Made by a program: the position numbers and the translations under genes
Part shown: positions 11,969-23,547 of the stretch, piece by piece
Numbering within the stretch: position 1 is the first letter of the stretch
Layout: each line of letters starts with the position of its first letter
Notes under the pieces: generated by a model
Seen by the model: the letters and a program-made list of their open reading frames with translations, nothing else
What the model was told of the DNA's origin: nothing
The model's database searches: none
Assembly (NCBI GenBank): GCA_037178975.1
Contig: JASJZH010000005.1
Coordinates: forward strand, 9,572,501-9,636,500
DNA from: Oscheius tipulae
Taxonomy: Eukaryota > Nematoda > Chromadorea > Rhabditida > Rhabditidae
Direction: 5' to 3'
Length of the DNA stretch: 64,000 bases

Positions 11969-14936
11969 TTGGATTACTTACGTGGCCCAGTGATAGAGCG
12001 ATAGACTGTCTTAGCCAGTTGGTCCTGTCAATCTATCGACGTTCTCGTCTTGTCCAGGCCGATCTGCAGCTTAATAAGAAAGTCCGCACTCTCCTTATGC
12101 CCGAAGTTTTGTCAACTTCCGTTGCAAACTGAAAGCGTGACATTGAAGTACCGAGTTCTGCTCTAGCTTTTGTCTCTCTGGGCGATAAGCGAAAGTCAAG
12201 ACAAGTTATTTTCATGCGCACTTTGTGACAATTGTCCAAAGTCAGTTCTCGCTTTGTGCTGCTAGCGTACGGATGGTCTTCTCTGCTCCGAAGGATTCTA
12301 CCACATGTCTTTGCTCGCGTCTCTTTTACCAGGGTATGCTCTTTTTTCTTGACATACAGAGAGACTAAGATACAGAGACATTGTGATTAGCGCCTCAGAC
12401 ATTTGCGAGAGCCTGTAAAGTGGCAGCTGCTTGTGAATCCACCACAAGTAGCAGCCATCCGCGTAAGATGGTGTGATTCACGGTTTTGCCGACTTCGAGG
12501 GGTATCCAATGGATCCACATGTTTGGTACAGTTCTTGGAGACCTTCGGAGCCATTTGGGAAGCCTGTGCTCAATTCCAGCGCCAAATTTCTGCTGACAGA
12601 CAGTGACAGTGATAGCGACACCGAGACGGGAAGATCGAAAGACAGAACGACAGAGACAGTTACTGATAGACGATTTTTTCCCTCTAGTTTCAGGATTTCG
12701 GACGGCTGAGGTTCGGATGCTGTCACTGTCTCTGTCACCAATTCTACCTGCCCCCACGAATCTTTCAAATGTAATTGTTCATTTAACGGCTGCAGGCGCA
12801 AAGGCCCATTATGCTACTGATGTTCAGTTGTTTTAAGTTCTGGGCATGTGCTCAGTTTGTGTTTGAGAGTGATTTGTAAGCAAGCCCTGTCTCCCTGTCC
12901 CCTATCTATACCTGTATTTTGAAAACGATTCTTTATTTAGTAGTACCTTTTTCTATTGGCTCGGAACCAAATCCGTGGTTTCGGGTCGAGGCAGCGCCCC
13001 TTCTCGCAAACTCCCTTTGGCTCTTTCGCCCCAGCCAGAAGACAGAGGACCTAAAAATAGTTCAATCGAAGTTTTTAACGGTTTACCAAGAGAAGAAGAA
13101 GAAGAAAGAGACGACGCATTTGGTGACTGACTGTTCCTTGTTTGTTCAAAGGAAAAGAGGAGGAAAACAGGGGGCGTAAGGCTACAAACGGAACGCCGAA
13201 GAGAAACAATAATAACACAATTGGAGGAGTCTTATTCATCCGCATTCTCACATCTACGAATTCGATTTGTGGCAGGGGCGAAGGGTCGTAGCGGGTCTTA
13301 ATGATTTGTCTCGATCTCTGACTTAACTCGTTAAGGTCACTTCCGAATGACATCTTGTCACTTTTCCCCAGACGGAAAGGACTCTCTCTCTCTCTCTCTC
13401 TCCTGGCCGGAGACAGAGAGGGTTCAAAATATGTGATTTTCTCTCACTGAACGTTGAATTCTAGAAAACCCTTGAGCCTCTGAAAATGAACGGCTCCTCC
13501 ACACGAGACCTCTTCTCCTCTTGCCTCAACAACAATCACACCAAAAAACATTTTTTCACCTGCTGTTTTTTCAAAGAATACTACTGAAAAAACACAGTCA
13601 CTCTACTCATTTCGCCATATTTTGAGGAAGTGACAGAGGTGTCAGATTGGCAGAAGTATCTGCTCCCAACTCCCTCTAATTCAGGAAGTTTGCCTCCGTC
13701 TCTGGTCATCCGAAACCTCTGTTTGAATTCTTTCAAGTTCTTAAAAAAAAGCATAGCTTTATTTTTCGCATTTTTGGAGCTACCCCTATCCCTTTTCTAC
13801 TCTACTCTAGACCTGTCAGTTTTGGCTATACAGCGTAGCTTCCATGCCATTCTCGGTCTCTCAACCTGTCTCAGATAGACAGAGAGACAGAAAGGCATGT
13901 AGGGTGGTTGACAGATGTATCTATCAAAAATAGAACTATCATGACAAGCGGAAAGTAGTAATACTAACCTATCCTCAAGAGGTGATTCGACACTATAAAT
14001 TGTCGGAGGATGTCAGAAGGGCCTGTAAGTTGACAGAAGTTGCCAGTAGTAGTCCGCGTAAGACAGAGAAGGCAAAGACACACGAGTATTCCAAAATAGA
14101 CCACCAGCATACGTCAGCTTTCTCATAATCAACCTTCGAACTTTTGATACAGAGTTTATGAGTAAAACATTCCATGTTGATGGAGGTTAGTGGTGATGTA
14201 AATAATCACATAGGATCTCACCAAAAACCTATCTTTCAGACAAAGAGATAGAAACACAGGGAGGCAGAGATACAGGAGCACAGAGATGCAGAGACAGAGA
14301 CGAGGGACAGAGAGGCAGAGAGACTGAGGAACGGCGTAGTCTCAATCCACTGTTTGTAGAGCAAAAATTAAAAAAAGTTCGATCAAATGACTCTGCTATC
14401 TTCGATTATTCAACTCCACCTGCCAAGCTCTTTCTCAGCTTCGAACCCCTGAACAACCTCTCGACCAGAGAGCTGCGTCTCCCTGCTGATTATGTTGAAA
14501 AGGACACACACGGCTCCTGCCTCCCTCTCTGCCTCATTGGCCTCATTCGGACATCCTGTTTCGGGGGTTCCTACGGATTAAAAATCGGGGACTTTAATCA
14601 AGCAGAGACGTCTCGCTCTTTTATTGTCTCTTGAACCCTCTCTTCGTCACTTTCACCTGTTTTTCATAAAAATACTCTCACTCATTGTCATTATCCCTGC
14701 CTCTCGATGTTGGCAGATCCTTCGGTTCGTTTGCTCTTTAGTGTGAGAAATGCAAAACAACTTGAGTCCTGGGATCCGAATCCCGGACTCGCTGACCAAT
14801 GGCCGCGTCACTTGGCACGAAAATCGTAGTACACTATGTTCTTCAGGTACGAGGAGGACTGCATTTTGAACAGTGCCTCAGATATAAAATACTTGGGAGA
14901 TTGGCTTCACTGCCGCTTTTTTACAGCAATAAATAT
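11969..14936. other. intergenic region without a supported gene
   Basis: Open frames up to 120 codons overlap each other on both strands around 12.4-12.8 kb, but they lack splice sites, domains and protein-like composition. Simple repeats sit at about 12590-12660 (GACAGTGACAG), 13380-13402 (CT run), 13875-13890 and 14240-14330 (GAGACAGAG). The right end should hold the promoter of the srd-like receptor. Confidence 0.5.
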
Positions 14937-14937
14937 A

Positions 14938-14943
14938 TTTCAG
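14938..14943 (+). promoter_or_regulatory. probable trans-splice acceptor of the srd-like gene
   Basis: TTTCAG lies 9 nt before the chosen ATG. No coding exon fits upstream, so this AG probably receives a spliced leader. Confidence 0.5.
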
Positions 14944-14952
14944 AAGGAAGAC

Positions 14953-16922
14953 ATGGAATTTCTGACCTTTTTCGTCTGGCTCCATTATGTAACTACGGGT
15001 CTGGGAATGGTTCTGAACACCATCCTTCTGTTCCTCATCGTCTTTAAAACCCCGAGATACATTAAAATCTACAGCCTCTTTATCTTGAATTTTGCATTAA
15101 CGGATTTTGGGGTCTGTCTGGCGGACATGTTTACGCAGCCGAGGTATGCCTATCTTACTCTTTGTCTCCCTGTCCGACTCGTAACAATCTCTCATTCGCA
15201 TGATCTCCTAACTTATTCAGAGTCATACCTTGCGGCTATTCCGTCGCCTATTTTTCATCGGGACCTTGTAAATACGTCAGTGATTTCGCTTGTTATTTAG
15301 GGTAGGTACTACAGTAGATTTCTGATTCCTAGAATTTTAGGTACTCAGTAATGATGCACTTCTATGCTCACTCCTTATGGAGTCTATTGGCATCTTTTTC
15401 CTATCGGTACTATATTTTAAAGAAAAAACAGCCTACGGCTCGAACAGTGGTCATTATTCTGGTCCTGGTCTACACTCCGTCTCTCTTCCAAGTCATCACA
15501 TTCTCTCAGGCCAGTGCCGAGACGGAGGAGGTGGTACAGATGCTATCCAGGTAAAGATCTACGATTTTTTGTAGGGATATAGGATGGATCTATTTAGTAA
15601 GATTAGATAAAGTGTTTTCAAAACACGCACAGAAAAGCCCGACAAAATGTCGGGTCAGAGCCTCTCATTCTCCAAAAAGCTGTATTTTTTCCAAAACCAC
15701 TCTCGAAGCTATTTCGTTAGACTTGTTCCACAACGATCATGGTCTGAGGGTACCGCTGGCACGATCACTTTGGGCCCGAAAGCTGATTTGGAGGTTCGCG
15801 CCTGGATATATATAGGAATATATGGCAGCGAGATGGTAGGGCTCGACATGGGCGTGCTAGACCAAGCTAAAAAGTAAACAACACTTTTCGGGTTCAAGAA
15901 GAGGTTTTGCAGCAAAATAATTTCTTTCAAAGCTGTAGACTTTGATACGGGCTACAAGTTTGCAAAACATTTCAAAGCTGAAAAATGACTTCTTGGTCCC
16001 GAAACAGCGGATGTAATGTCGTAATGAGCTGTTTTTGGCTTGAAAATGTGCTGTCGAGGCTGACACAGGCTCATTATGATGGTTTCCAGTCTAGCGATGC
16101 TTTGTAAAGTTGTAAAGTTGTTTGGTACGCTCTACAATATTGCAGAACATCGAAAAGGCTGTCCCTCTGTCCCTCTTAAAACAACATTGCAGGTACAACT
16201 ACGACTATTCCGAAGTCGCCATAAGCGGAAATGCTTACATATTCGAATGGAAGACTGCCTTCACCATGTTCCACATGACTCTTCCTGTCGGTTTCGTCTA
16301 TTCCATCATCCTGGTTCTGAGGAAGAAGACACTACAGACTCTACTCCAGCACAATAAAATGAGCACTGACACCAAGAAAATGCATTCTTTGTTGCTTAAA
16401 GTGAGTAGGTTCGAAATATTATTCATCTTAATCCAGGCCCTTACAATGCAAGCCATGCTGCCACTTCTCTACTCGGTTGGAGTGATAGCCTACAGTCTTG
16501 GTCAGGCGGGGATAGTCAATCATCCGGCTCTGGAATACATCACCTTCATGAGCTTCCTGTTCCTGCCAGTACTCTCTCCCTTATGTTCGATATACTTTGT
16601 CAAGCCTTACAGGTAAGAGTGACAGAGAGATAGAGAGACAGTGGCAAAAAGACAGAGGAACAGAGAAACAAATAGACTGAAAGGCAGAGAGTCTTACTAT
16701 CAAAGGCATGGAGACAGTGATAGAGACAGAAACAGGAATTTCAGAAAGTGCCTCCTCACCCTAAGATGTTCCCCCTGGCGCAACCGTGTCTACAGCAGCA
16801 CAGAGTACCTATCAAACTATCCCTCCTCTCGAGAAAGAGTCAACACTCAGGTTGACATGAATGGCTCGTACGCTATACGAAATAGCGAAGCACCTGTCCC
16901 TTTCGACGCCACTGACACGTGA
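14953..16922 (+). CDS. SRD-type seven-transmembrane chemoreceptor
   Basis: Six exons (14953-15143, 15221-15301, 15341-15550, 16193-16400, 16437-16612, 16745-16922) join in frame to give 347 aa, the usual size of nematode serpentine receptors. Helix 1 starts almost at the N-terminus. SRD-like hallmarks are LNFALTD in helix 2, the RVIPCGYS and GPCKY motifs before helix 3, SFSYRYYILKK after helix 3, and FVKPYRKCLL after helix 7. The family detects environmental chemicals in ciliated sensory neurons. The start at 14953 was preferred over an in-frame ATG at 14836 because it fits the family's very short N-terminus and follows an acceptor. Intron 3 holds a dispersed repeat copy and intron 5 a GACAGAGA tract. 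The gene converges on the sulfatase gene 55 bp away. Confidence 0.85.
15640..15990 (+). repeat. dispersed repeat family R440, copy 1 (intronic)
   Basis: The copy contains the shared block CACTCTCGAAGCTA, then ACGATCATGGTCTGAGGG, then the 3' part ending in a diverged GTAGACTTTGATACGGGC hairpin arm. It lies in intron 3 of the srd-like gene, in sense orientation. A separate short hairpin copy follows at about 16085-16160. Confidence 0.8.
16085..16160 (+). repeat. short hairpin repeat (GATGYTYTGCAAAGTTGTA family)
   Basis: The left arm GCGATGCTTTGTAAAGTTGT and the right arm CTACAATATTGCAGAACATC are imperfect inverted copies. Related hairpins occur at about 6345-6405, 9150-9230, 9370-9450 and 35640-35715, and at the 3' ends of the R440 copies. 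Confidence 0.7.
16613..16744 (+). repeat. GACAGAGA-type simple repeat in an srd intron
   Basis: This intron consists almost entirely of degenerate GACAGAGAGA and GACAGAAAC units. Confidence 0.85.
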
Positions 16923-16977
16923 ATGGCAAGGGTTCATATAGCACCACGATTGGACAGATAAAGCAGGTTTGAAAGAG

Positions 16978-19900
16978 CTATCGTTTGAGATCAAGATTCT
17001 GTTTCCAGTCGGCTCGGGATAACTGGTCGCATCTCTCGCCTTGGCAGGTTCTTAGCAGTCGGAGTCTTTCGCTCAATTCCTCCAATTCATTGACTTCCAG
17101 GGAGTAGATCTTGTTGGTCAACTGAACAAACTGTGATGGATAGAAGACCGGGTACCTGGTATGGATCCTCGTTGAGATCGTAGTAGCTGATGAAATTGGT
17201 TACGAACTCACAATAAAGGGTGTTCTGACTGTCGTTGACTGTGCGAAGACACCAGTAGGTGTTGCTGAAAAAGTTCTTCAGTATCTCTGTTTTCTATTCT
17301 TCATCCTCTCTGATCCTCATCCCCTCTGTCTCGTCTCTTTATTTCTGTTTCTCTGTTCTCTGTTCTTCATCCTCCCTGTTTCTTTCCCCTCGGTCTTACT
17401 TGTTACTGTTCTGACAGAAACAGAACTCTCCGTATTCTTCGGGCCAACGAGGCGGTGTCCTCCAATGCTCCGAATTGTGAGAGAAGCAGTTCATCTGTGG
17501 CTGACCACACCATCCGTCCGGGTAGTGTCGGCCCTTCTTGTTAGGAGAAAGATCGTAGAGCGGAGAGTCGTCTTCTATCACCAGGTCTTCCACTTTCCTG
17601 CAACACCAAGCTTATGTTCCCACCGGTACTGTTTCGTCTGCTTCAAAATAGAACCCTATAGATAGCACGGAAACTTACAATGGATGAATGGTATTGTTCT
17701 TGCAATTACAGCTCTTCAGTTCCCTTCGGCTCCTTCGACCTTTCCCATTATCCAGGTTTCCCTGAAACCACTCCTGACTCTTCTTCAAGGTATCCTGGTA
17801 TCTTTCCAACAAAAACTCGTCAATCTCTGTCTCCTCGTCCTTCGTCCCTCTTTTAGTCCTTCTAGTCTCACAGACACAGTTTCTGTTCTGTCTACATTTG
17901 TAGATCCTCCATTTTCCAGAGACAGACAGGTAGCAGCGCCAGGTCTGAAAAGGATCACAATTTTTTGTTTAGGCTCTTTGTCAGTTTGTCTGTCTCTCTG
18001 TCTCCCAATGTACTATAAGATACCTGTCCCGAATCACACGGTCTCTGCCATTCAGGCTTCGAGCATTCTGCTCGCAGCCTTATCTCCTTACTGTATCTCT
18101 CCTTCTGGTTCAAGAAACGCTCACGGATCTTCTTCAGTTTTGGCATCTTCCTGAAGCCTTATTATCAGTTCACAACAGGGATTGGCGATAGTTCGAAAGC
18201 CATGCTATGCCGCAACTCTTTACCATGAACCCTGATAGGCAGCTGATTTTCACGTTAAGTAAAATATCCAGTAAACTGACCCTCTCTCGATGAGTACAGT
18301 GTCTCTCCAAGGCTGTAGTTTGCTCGTTTTTCCATCTTCTGAAACTGTCTCTCATTGAACAGAACCTCCGAGTTGGACTGCGCACTAATTTGTATAGCTG
18401 CGTATCGTACTTGACTACTGTAACTGACAATTTGCGCACTCGAACGTGTAACTGGCGCCAATCTCTTTGCAAAACAATTACGAACCTTTCACCAACTTCA
18501 ACAACTCCAACAGACTTCTCCCATCCAAGTGATCAGGCTGTTTCACCCCGGCTATATGTAGACAAGTAGGCATGATGTCCAGATTTGTCACAGGTTGTTG
18601 TAGTCTGTACTTTGTTCTCTGGTTTGTCAATGTACTCACTCCAAACTCCTTGGCACGCCAGGACCTCTAAGGAAGAAAGGGACACGGATGTCGAACTCAT
18701 AGGGCATACTCTTGCCCTTGATCAAACCGAACTGTCCGAGATGGTAGCCATGGTCGGAGGTGTAAATGACATAGGTGGATGAGAGTTGGTTGTAGTCGCG
18801 AAGGAGAGAGAATAGCTAGAAGTCTTAGGTCAGAATAGAGGGAGACAGAGAGACTGAGAAACACGAGGGTGACTGGGGGCAACGTATATACCGCAACATT
18901 GGACGTGAGAATAAGAAGACCCGAGACCACCAACAAAAAAAGCCCCCTGCCCTGACGATAAGCCAAGACAGAGTCTTTTTTCCCAAGAAGCAGTATTTTT
19001 CCCTAGACCACTCTCGAAGCTACTTCGTTAGACTCGTTCTATAACGATCATGGTCTGAGGGTACCGCTGGCACGATCACTTTGAGCCCGAAAGCTGATTT
19101 GAATGGGCGCACCCGAGTATTTATAGGAATAGACGGCCGCGAGATGGTACGGGTGCGACACGGGCGGCCAAACACACGCCAACAACTAAAATATTCTTTT
19201 CGGGTTCAAGAAGTGGTTTTCCACTAAAATGATGTTCTGCAAAGTTGTAGATTTTGATACGGGCTACATGTTTGTAAAACATTACGAAGCTGGAAAAGTA
19301 CCTTTGTGGCCAGAAAGGTAGGTGTCAAAGGGTGACACTCACAATGGAAAGACAGACAGAGACTGAGAGACAAAGAGACAGAAAGACAGAGAGACAGAGG
19401 CAGTTCCTAACCCTATGGATCCCCTCATCGACGCTCTGAAGAGTCTGCAACCGTCTCCTATGTAACAGATCAGTGAAAGCCACGTGGGCCGTGGACATTT
19501 TCCCAGTCCTCTGTAGCAGCCACTGCTTGTCCGGGTTCGGAGCCCAGTTCCAGGAATCTGTTCTGAAGCCTATTCTAATTGGATGTGCTCATACTCACCG
19601 ATGGGTCTGGACTTCCTCAAATAGGTTACTGTAAGGCGGGGCGGGATCCTCCGGTCCATGAGGGGCCGGATAGGCCAAAATTGAGAAAAATGGCTGCCAG
19701 GCTCGAATCCGAAGATGTTCCGATAGAAAGTCAAGAGTTCGGTTAGTGACTACGTCTGTGAAGTAGTCGGATTCGTAGTCGGAGCCATGACGGATCCTCT
19801 CCCCATTCCAATTGATCGTGTAGTTGTAGAACTTGCTGTTCTTGACCAGTCCGAGCCAATGATCCCATCCTGGTGGGGTGTAGTTCCCCTCATACTCGTT

Positions 19901-20788
19901 CAGGTACTTTCCCACGTAGCTGGTCCGGTACCCTGCCTTTTTCATGTAGACTGGAAGCGCCCGAGGTTCGTGTTTTTCTCTAAAAGTGAATCCGTTTTTA
20001 TTTTCTTGACCTCTTCTACACCTATTTTTCTCTCATTTTCCTTCTTTTCCTTGCATTTTCATTGTAATTTTCGAAATCAGCTTGTAAGACAACCCTATAA
20101 AACAATATTCGATCTTTAAAATTAAAGGAAGCAGTATAAATTGGTCACATTGATTCACACGGCTTTGCCATTTTTTTGTTTTTTATTGTTCTTCTATATG
20201 CTCCAGGGATAGTTTTTGACGCAGAACACGATGAAAACGTTAACAGGAAACAAATTGGTTTTTCAAGTTGAAAATGCCTACAGCTGTCGTCGTGTTATTC
20301 TCACTTTTCGCTTTCCTATCCATCTCTAGAGCAATTTTCACGGTCAGTTTTTTTCTACCTAGTCAGAAAAAGTGAGATTTAGGAAGACATACACCCAGTT
20401 TTATAAACTGAACCTACCGCCATTCAGTCCCTGAACAATTCGCATTATTCGTGTGCGTGTTGTGATTGTGGACGTAGAGTGATGTGAGAATAGAAGTCCG
20501 ACTAGGACAACATATTGGCGTAGTGACAAACCTGTAAAATCTGTTGTAAAATCCCAAGTTCTGCCCCAATACCCGCTAGTAAACTCGACTCCCTTCTCCT
20601 TCATGAGCTTCCAGGTCTTCGGCATATATTTCATCGAGCCCAGCTCGATGTCTTGGTCGTCTGTGATGATCACAATCACATTTTTCTGGCTAAAATAGCG
20701 TATTTTCCCGTCTTTTTGGTGTTTACCTGATGGAAATTGCCAGAGGAATGGCCCATAACAGGGTGAGGGCTTGAAATAGAAGTTTCAT
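16978..20788 (-). CDS. sul-1: extracellular heparan sulfate 6-O-endosulfatase (SULF)
   Basis: The product is a secreted sulfatase that removes 6-O-sulfates from heparan sulfate chains and so tunes growth-factor signalling. Exon 1 encodes a signal peptide ([19 protein letters not shown]), followed by the metal-site ITDDQD motif. The catalytic CCPSR motif at about 20498-20515 supplies the Cys that becomes formylglycine. SULF-specific blocks follow in order: [63 protein letters not shown] and [12 protein letters not shown] shorter basic linker comes next, then the family's C-terminal Cys-rich region ([31 protein letters not shown]). It ends in a conserved coiled segment and TAG at 16978. The hydrophilic middle domain looks shorter than in vertebrate SULFs. 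A GTACAG acceptor lies 1 nt before the ATG. The 420-bp intron at about 19985-20400 holds nothing recognisable. Confidence 0.9.
17284..17395. repeat. CTCTGTTCTTC/CTGTCTC simple repeat in a sul-1 intron
   Basis: A pyrimidine-rich tract of degenerate CTCTGTTT and CATCCTC units lies between the last Cys-rich exons of the sulfatase gene. Confidence 0.7.
18880..19320 (+). repeat. dispersed repeat family R440, longest clear copy (2)
   Basis: The copy runs from GAGAATAAGAAG through CACTCTCGAAGCTACTTCG and GATGTTCTGCAAAGTTGTAG to the complementary arm GGGCTACATGTTTGTAAAAC. It lies in a sul-1 intron, antisense to that gene. It matches the copy at 47190-47640 along its whole length, including the 110-bp lead-in missing from shorter copies. 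Confidence 0.85.
19335..19402 (+). repeat. GACAGAGA simple repeat
   Basis: Near-perfect AGAGACAGAAAGACAGAGAG units abut the 3' end of R440 copy 2 inside the same sul-1 intron. Confidence 0.85.
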
Positions 20789-20976
20789 GCTGTACTACCA
20801 CATACTTTGGTAGAAAGTAAGCAGTGGAGCTCCTCCAAACCCCTGCTCAAGCTTTTTCACTATTATTTTGGGTTACGGTGGCCACAATTGCGTATTTTTA
20901 GTCCTCATTTTAAAATCCCTGATTTCTTCATGTTCTTGTTACTTGCCAACTATGTTTCTGCTCCCCAAAACAATCA

Positions 20977-20986
20977 TTTTTTTCAG
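20977..20986 (+). promoter_or_regulatory. probable spliced-leader acceptor of csn-6
   Basis: TTTTTTTCAG lies 5 nt before the ATG of csn-6. There is a strong pyrimidine tract and no upstream coding exon, which is the typical layout of a nematode trans-splice site. Confidence 0.65.
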
Positions 20987-20991
20987 AAAAC

Positions 20992-23402
20992 ATGGCCGAA
21001 ACGTCCGGAGAGCCGATGGTAGTCGATGAGGGTGCGCCGTCGATGGTTTGCCCCACTCTTACACAGGTATTTGTGGTCGTAATTGACAAAATAACATAAA
21101 GAAAGTTCAGGACACAGACGGCCAGCTGCATCCGCTCGTCATTCTGAACATTAGTGACCACTGGACGCGTACAAAGGTCCAGAATCCGAGCAAACTGGGT
21201 CAATCGGTAGAAGTTTTCGTATTTTTTGGGCTACAATCCATTTTTAGGTCTTTGGAGCACTTCTGGGCCGTCACGAAGGCCGTCACTTAGAGATTATCAA
21301 CAGTTTCGAGCTAAAAATGTTCGATCAAGCCGGCTCGCCCACAGTTAACCAAGAATTTCTCCATCAGCGGGATCTTCAATGCAAGTTTATGCTTTGTTTT
21401 TCGTAAAGAGCCTCTTTGCGATCAAAAATCTTGTAGACCGGTCTATTTCTCACCTTGGGACCCGTTACCATACATTTTACTGCTCAAAAGAGCATGTTCA
21501 AAAAAAAAAATTTCATCCCCGGGTTACGTAGTTCGTAGCGGCTTCTCTTACCACTACACCAAACTGTTCACTTTGCTTAGAGATCGAAAGTCTCTAAGTA
21601 TGAGTGCATGTTTTTCCTCTGCTCAAAAATTCATGAAAACGGTAGTTCAGGAAAAGTTCCTCGGGCGGGATCGAAGCCGGAGCCCTCAAAACTTTTCAAA
21701 CCCTTAATGTATACAGTACGCCACAGGCTGACTTTCCAATTTCAGACAAGGAAGTCTTCCCCGAGCTGGACGTAATCGGCTGGTATACGACCGGTGACGG
21801 AGCTCCGAGCCCAGCCGAGGAAGCAATCCACAAATTCATGTGCAGTGTCGCTGAGTCGGCCGTCTTCCTGAAGCTGGACACGAAGAGTAGCGACGGGAAT
21901 TGCACCAAGCTGCCTCTGACGATCTGGGAGAATGCTGGGAGTGAGGGACAGGGTCTTCGTCCCGTCCCATGGACCCTGGTCTCCGAGGAAAGTGAACGTA
22001 TTGGGGTCGAACACGTGAACAGGTTGGTGATCTTTGGGTATTTTTCTTGTTATCGAGTTTTCCGCTATTTTGTTTTTCAAAAATCTTATTTCGCAACCGT
22101 TTTTTGACGTACAGAACTTTTTTAAAATTTGTTTCCCGATGTTTGGAAAAATACAAGCTTGTGCCAACATTAGTAATCGAAGCCGGCATGCTTGGATCAG
22201 TTGTCGCCGCTCTAACTGACCGCGCCATGCTGAAAAAGCTCCCCATCGGACGGCATCATTAGTTTTAAAAAAATACATAATAAGCCTACTCCTTTCTCCT
22301 CGTTCTACCAAATTACAATCTAGCTTGTTTACTGTCTACCATTTTACAGGTTCTCATCACGCGTCGGGACCGTGAAGGACTGCGAGGTGGCCAAAACTAT
22401 TCGTTCCAATAACAATGCCGTCTCGATGTTGGTCACCCGGGTGAAGGTAGGCTCCCAATTTGGCATAATGATGCAAAAAAAACATTTGTGAGGGTTTTCC
22501 TGGCTAGAAAAATGGTCTTACCAAGCCGGAAAGTCGAACCCGAGCTCTTTTGCTTCGTAGTCTGATCGCTAACCGACTGAGCGGTCTGGGGAAAAGCCGA
22601 AAAGGGTCATAATACCGTGACATTGTTACGTCTAACCTTTTTTTTTTTTCAGCTAATCCGAGACTATCTCTCAGCGGTGGCAGAAGGACGTCTCCCCCAG
22701 AACTGCGATATCACACGCGAGGCCAACAAGCTGTGTCAGATGGTCACCAGACTCCAGCCCGAGGATTTCTCAGCCTCGTCGAGCAGGCAAGAAGAGGACG
22801 TCAATGTGGCTGTTCTGCTCTCGAAGATGACCGAGATGTGTGGATCTATGAATGAGGTAAGTCTAGGGGCTGCTAACCTTCCATTTTCATCGCTCCCGTG
22901 CCGTCTAGTTTTTACACCTTCGCTGTTTACAAAATGCGTACGAGCCAGCTACAAATGATCCTTCACATACCCTTTGATGTATAACAGCGTTTATGTCCCA
23001 AAAAATTTGTTAAATGGATCCAGATTCTGTTTGACGGGAGGAGCCTTATAGTGAAATCTGACACGCTCTTTACACGCTTTTTCGGTTTCCAAACAATAAG
23101 TGATCGGCAAGGCTGTCAAAAACGGCTCGTTTCATGGTGACAGTTCGGTTTCTTTTCTTATCTTGATTTAAAATTCAAGCACTCTCTTTACTTTATAAAA
23201 ATTCCATATTTAGCTCCTGAGCCGTACCCTCACGATTGCCAGCGATCGAGCCCCCGGAACCGTCTCGAAGGCCGGAATGATGGGACCGGTCGGACCGAAA
23301 AAGTACATTTATACGAGTAAGTTCCACTTTTGGTCTCAAAAACTTGCCGATTTTTCAGCTGGACACCAAATGATGAATTCTCCCGACCTGTTCACCATGT
23401 AG
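20992..23402 (+). CDS. csn-6: COP9 signalosome subunit 6
   Basis: CSN6 is the inactive MPN partner of CSN5 in the signalosome that removes NEDD8 from cullins. Eight exons (20992-21066, 21111-21206, 21248-21380, 21746-22022, 22350-22446, 22653-22856, 23214-23316, 23359-23402) close in frame to 342 aa. The MPN domain shows HPLVILNISDHWTR, GALLGRHEGR, IINSFEL and VIGWYTTGDG. The metalloprotease HxH motif is absent, as expected for CSN6. SERIGVEHVNR and the helical C-terminal half follow. Exon 3 is best ended at a GC donor (GCAAGT), giving LQYKEVFPELD; the neighbouring GT breaks the frame. Introns 3 and 5 carry tRNA-like repeats. The stop lies 145 bp before the next start codon, so the two genes may share an operon. 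Confidence 0.92.
21510..21572 (-). repeat. tRNA-like element (csn-6 intron 3)
   Basis: On the minus strand it has an A-box-like TGGTGTAGTGGTAAGAG and then GCTACGAAC, but the T-arm is decayed. It is not an intact tRNA. Confidence 0.5.
21657..21731 (-). repeat. tRNA-like element (csn-6 intron 3)
   Basis: Read on the minus strand, TGTGGCGTACTGTAT is followed about 45 nt later by the B-box-like GCTTCGATCCC. No pairing acceptor stem is visible, so this is a tRNA-derived repeat. Confidence 0.55.
22507..22600 (-). repeat. tRNA-Arg-like element (csn-6 intron 5)
   Basis: On the minus strand it shows the A box GCTCAGTCGGTTAGCGA, the anticodon arm CAGACTACGAAGC (anticodon ACG) and the B box GGGTTCGACTT, in correct order and spacing. 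The stems are imperfect. It is among the clearest members of the intronic tRNA-like family. Confidence 0.7.
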
Positions 23403-23540
23403 CTTCCTATCGCTCCCTTTCGCCCGTCCCGAATTGTATTTTTGTAAATCCACATATAAATTTTACACATTCTTCACTGTTTTCTGCCAATTTCGATGTC
23501 AATTTAATGCCTAACAATTGAAAAATCAAGTAAAGTTTTC

Positions 23541-23546
23541 GGTCAG
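23541..23546 (+). promoter_or_regulatory. probable downstream-gene trans-splice acceptor
   Basis: GGTCAG, preceded by TTTTC, lies 1 nt before the peptidase ATG and 140 bp after the csn-6 stop. This matches spliced-leader processing inside a nematode operon. Confidence 0.45.
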
Positions 23547-23547
23547 A

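Noticed and set aside
12395-12757. Overlapping open frames of 67-120 codons on both strands
   Set aside because: They arise over a GACAGTGACAG-type repeat, have repeat-driven composition, and lack splice sites and domains.
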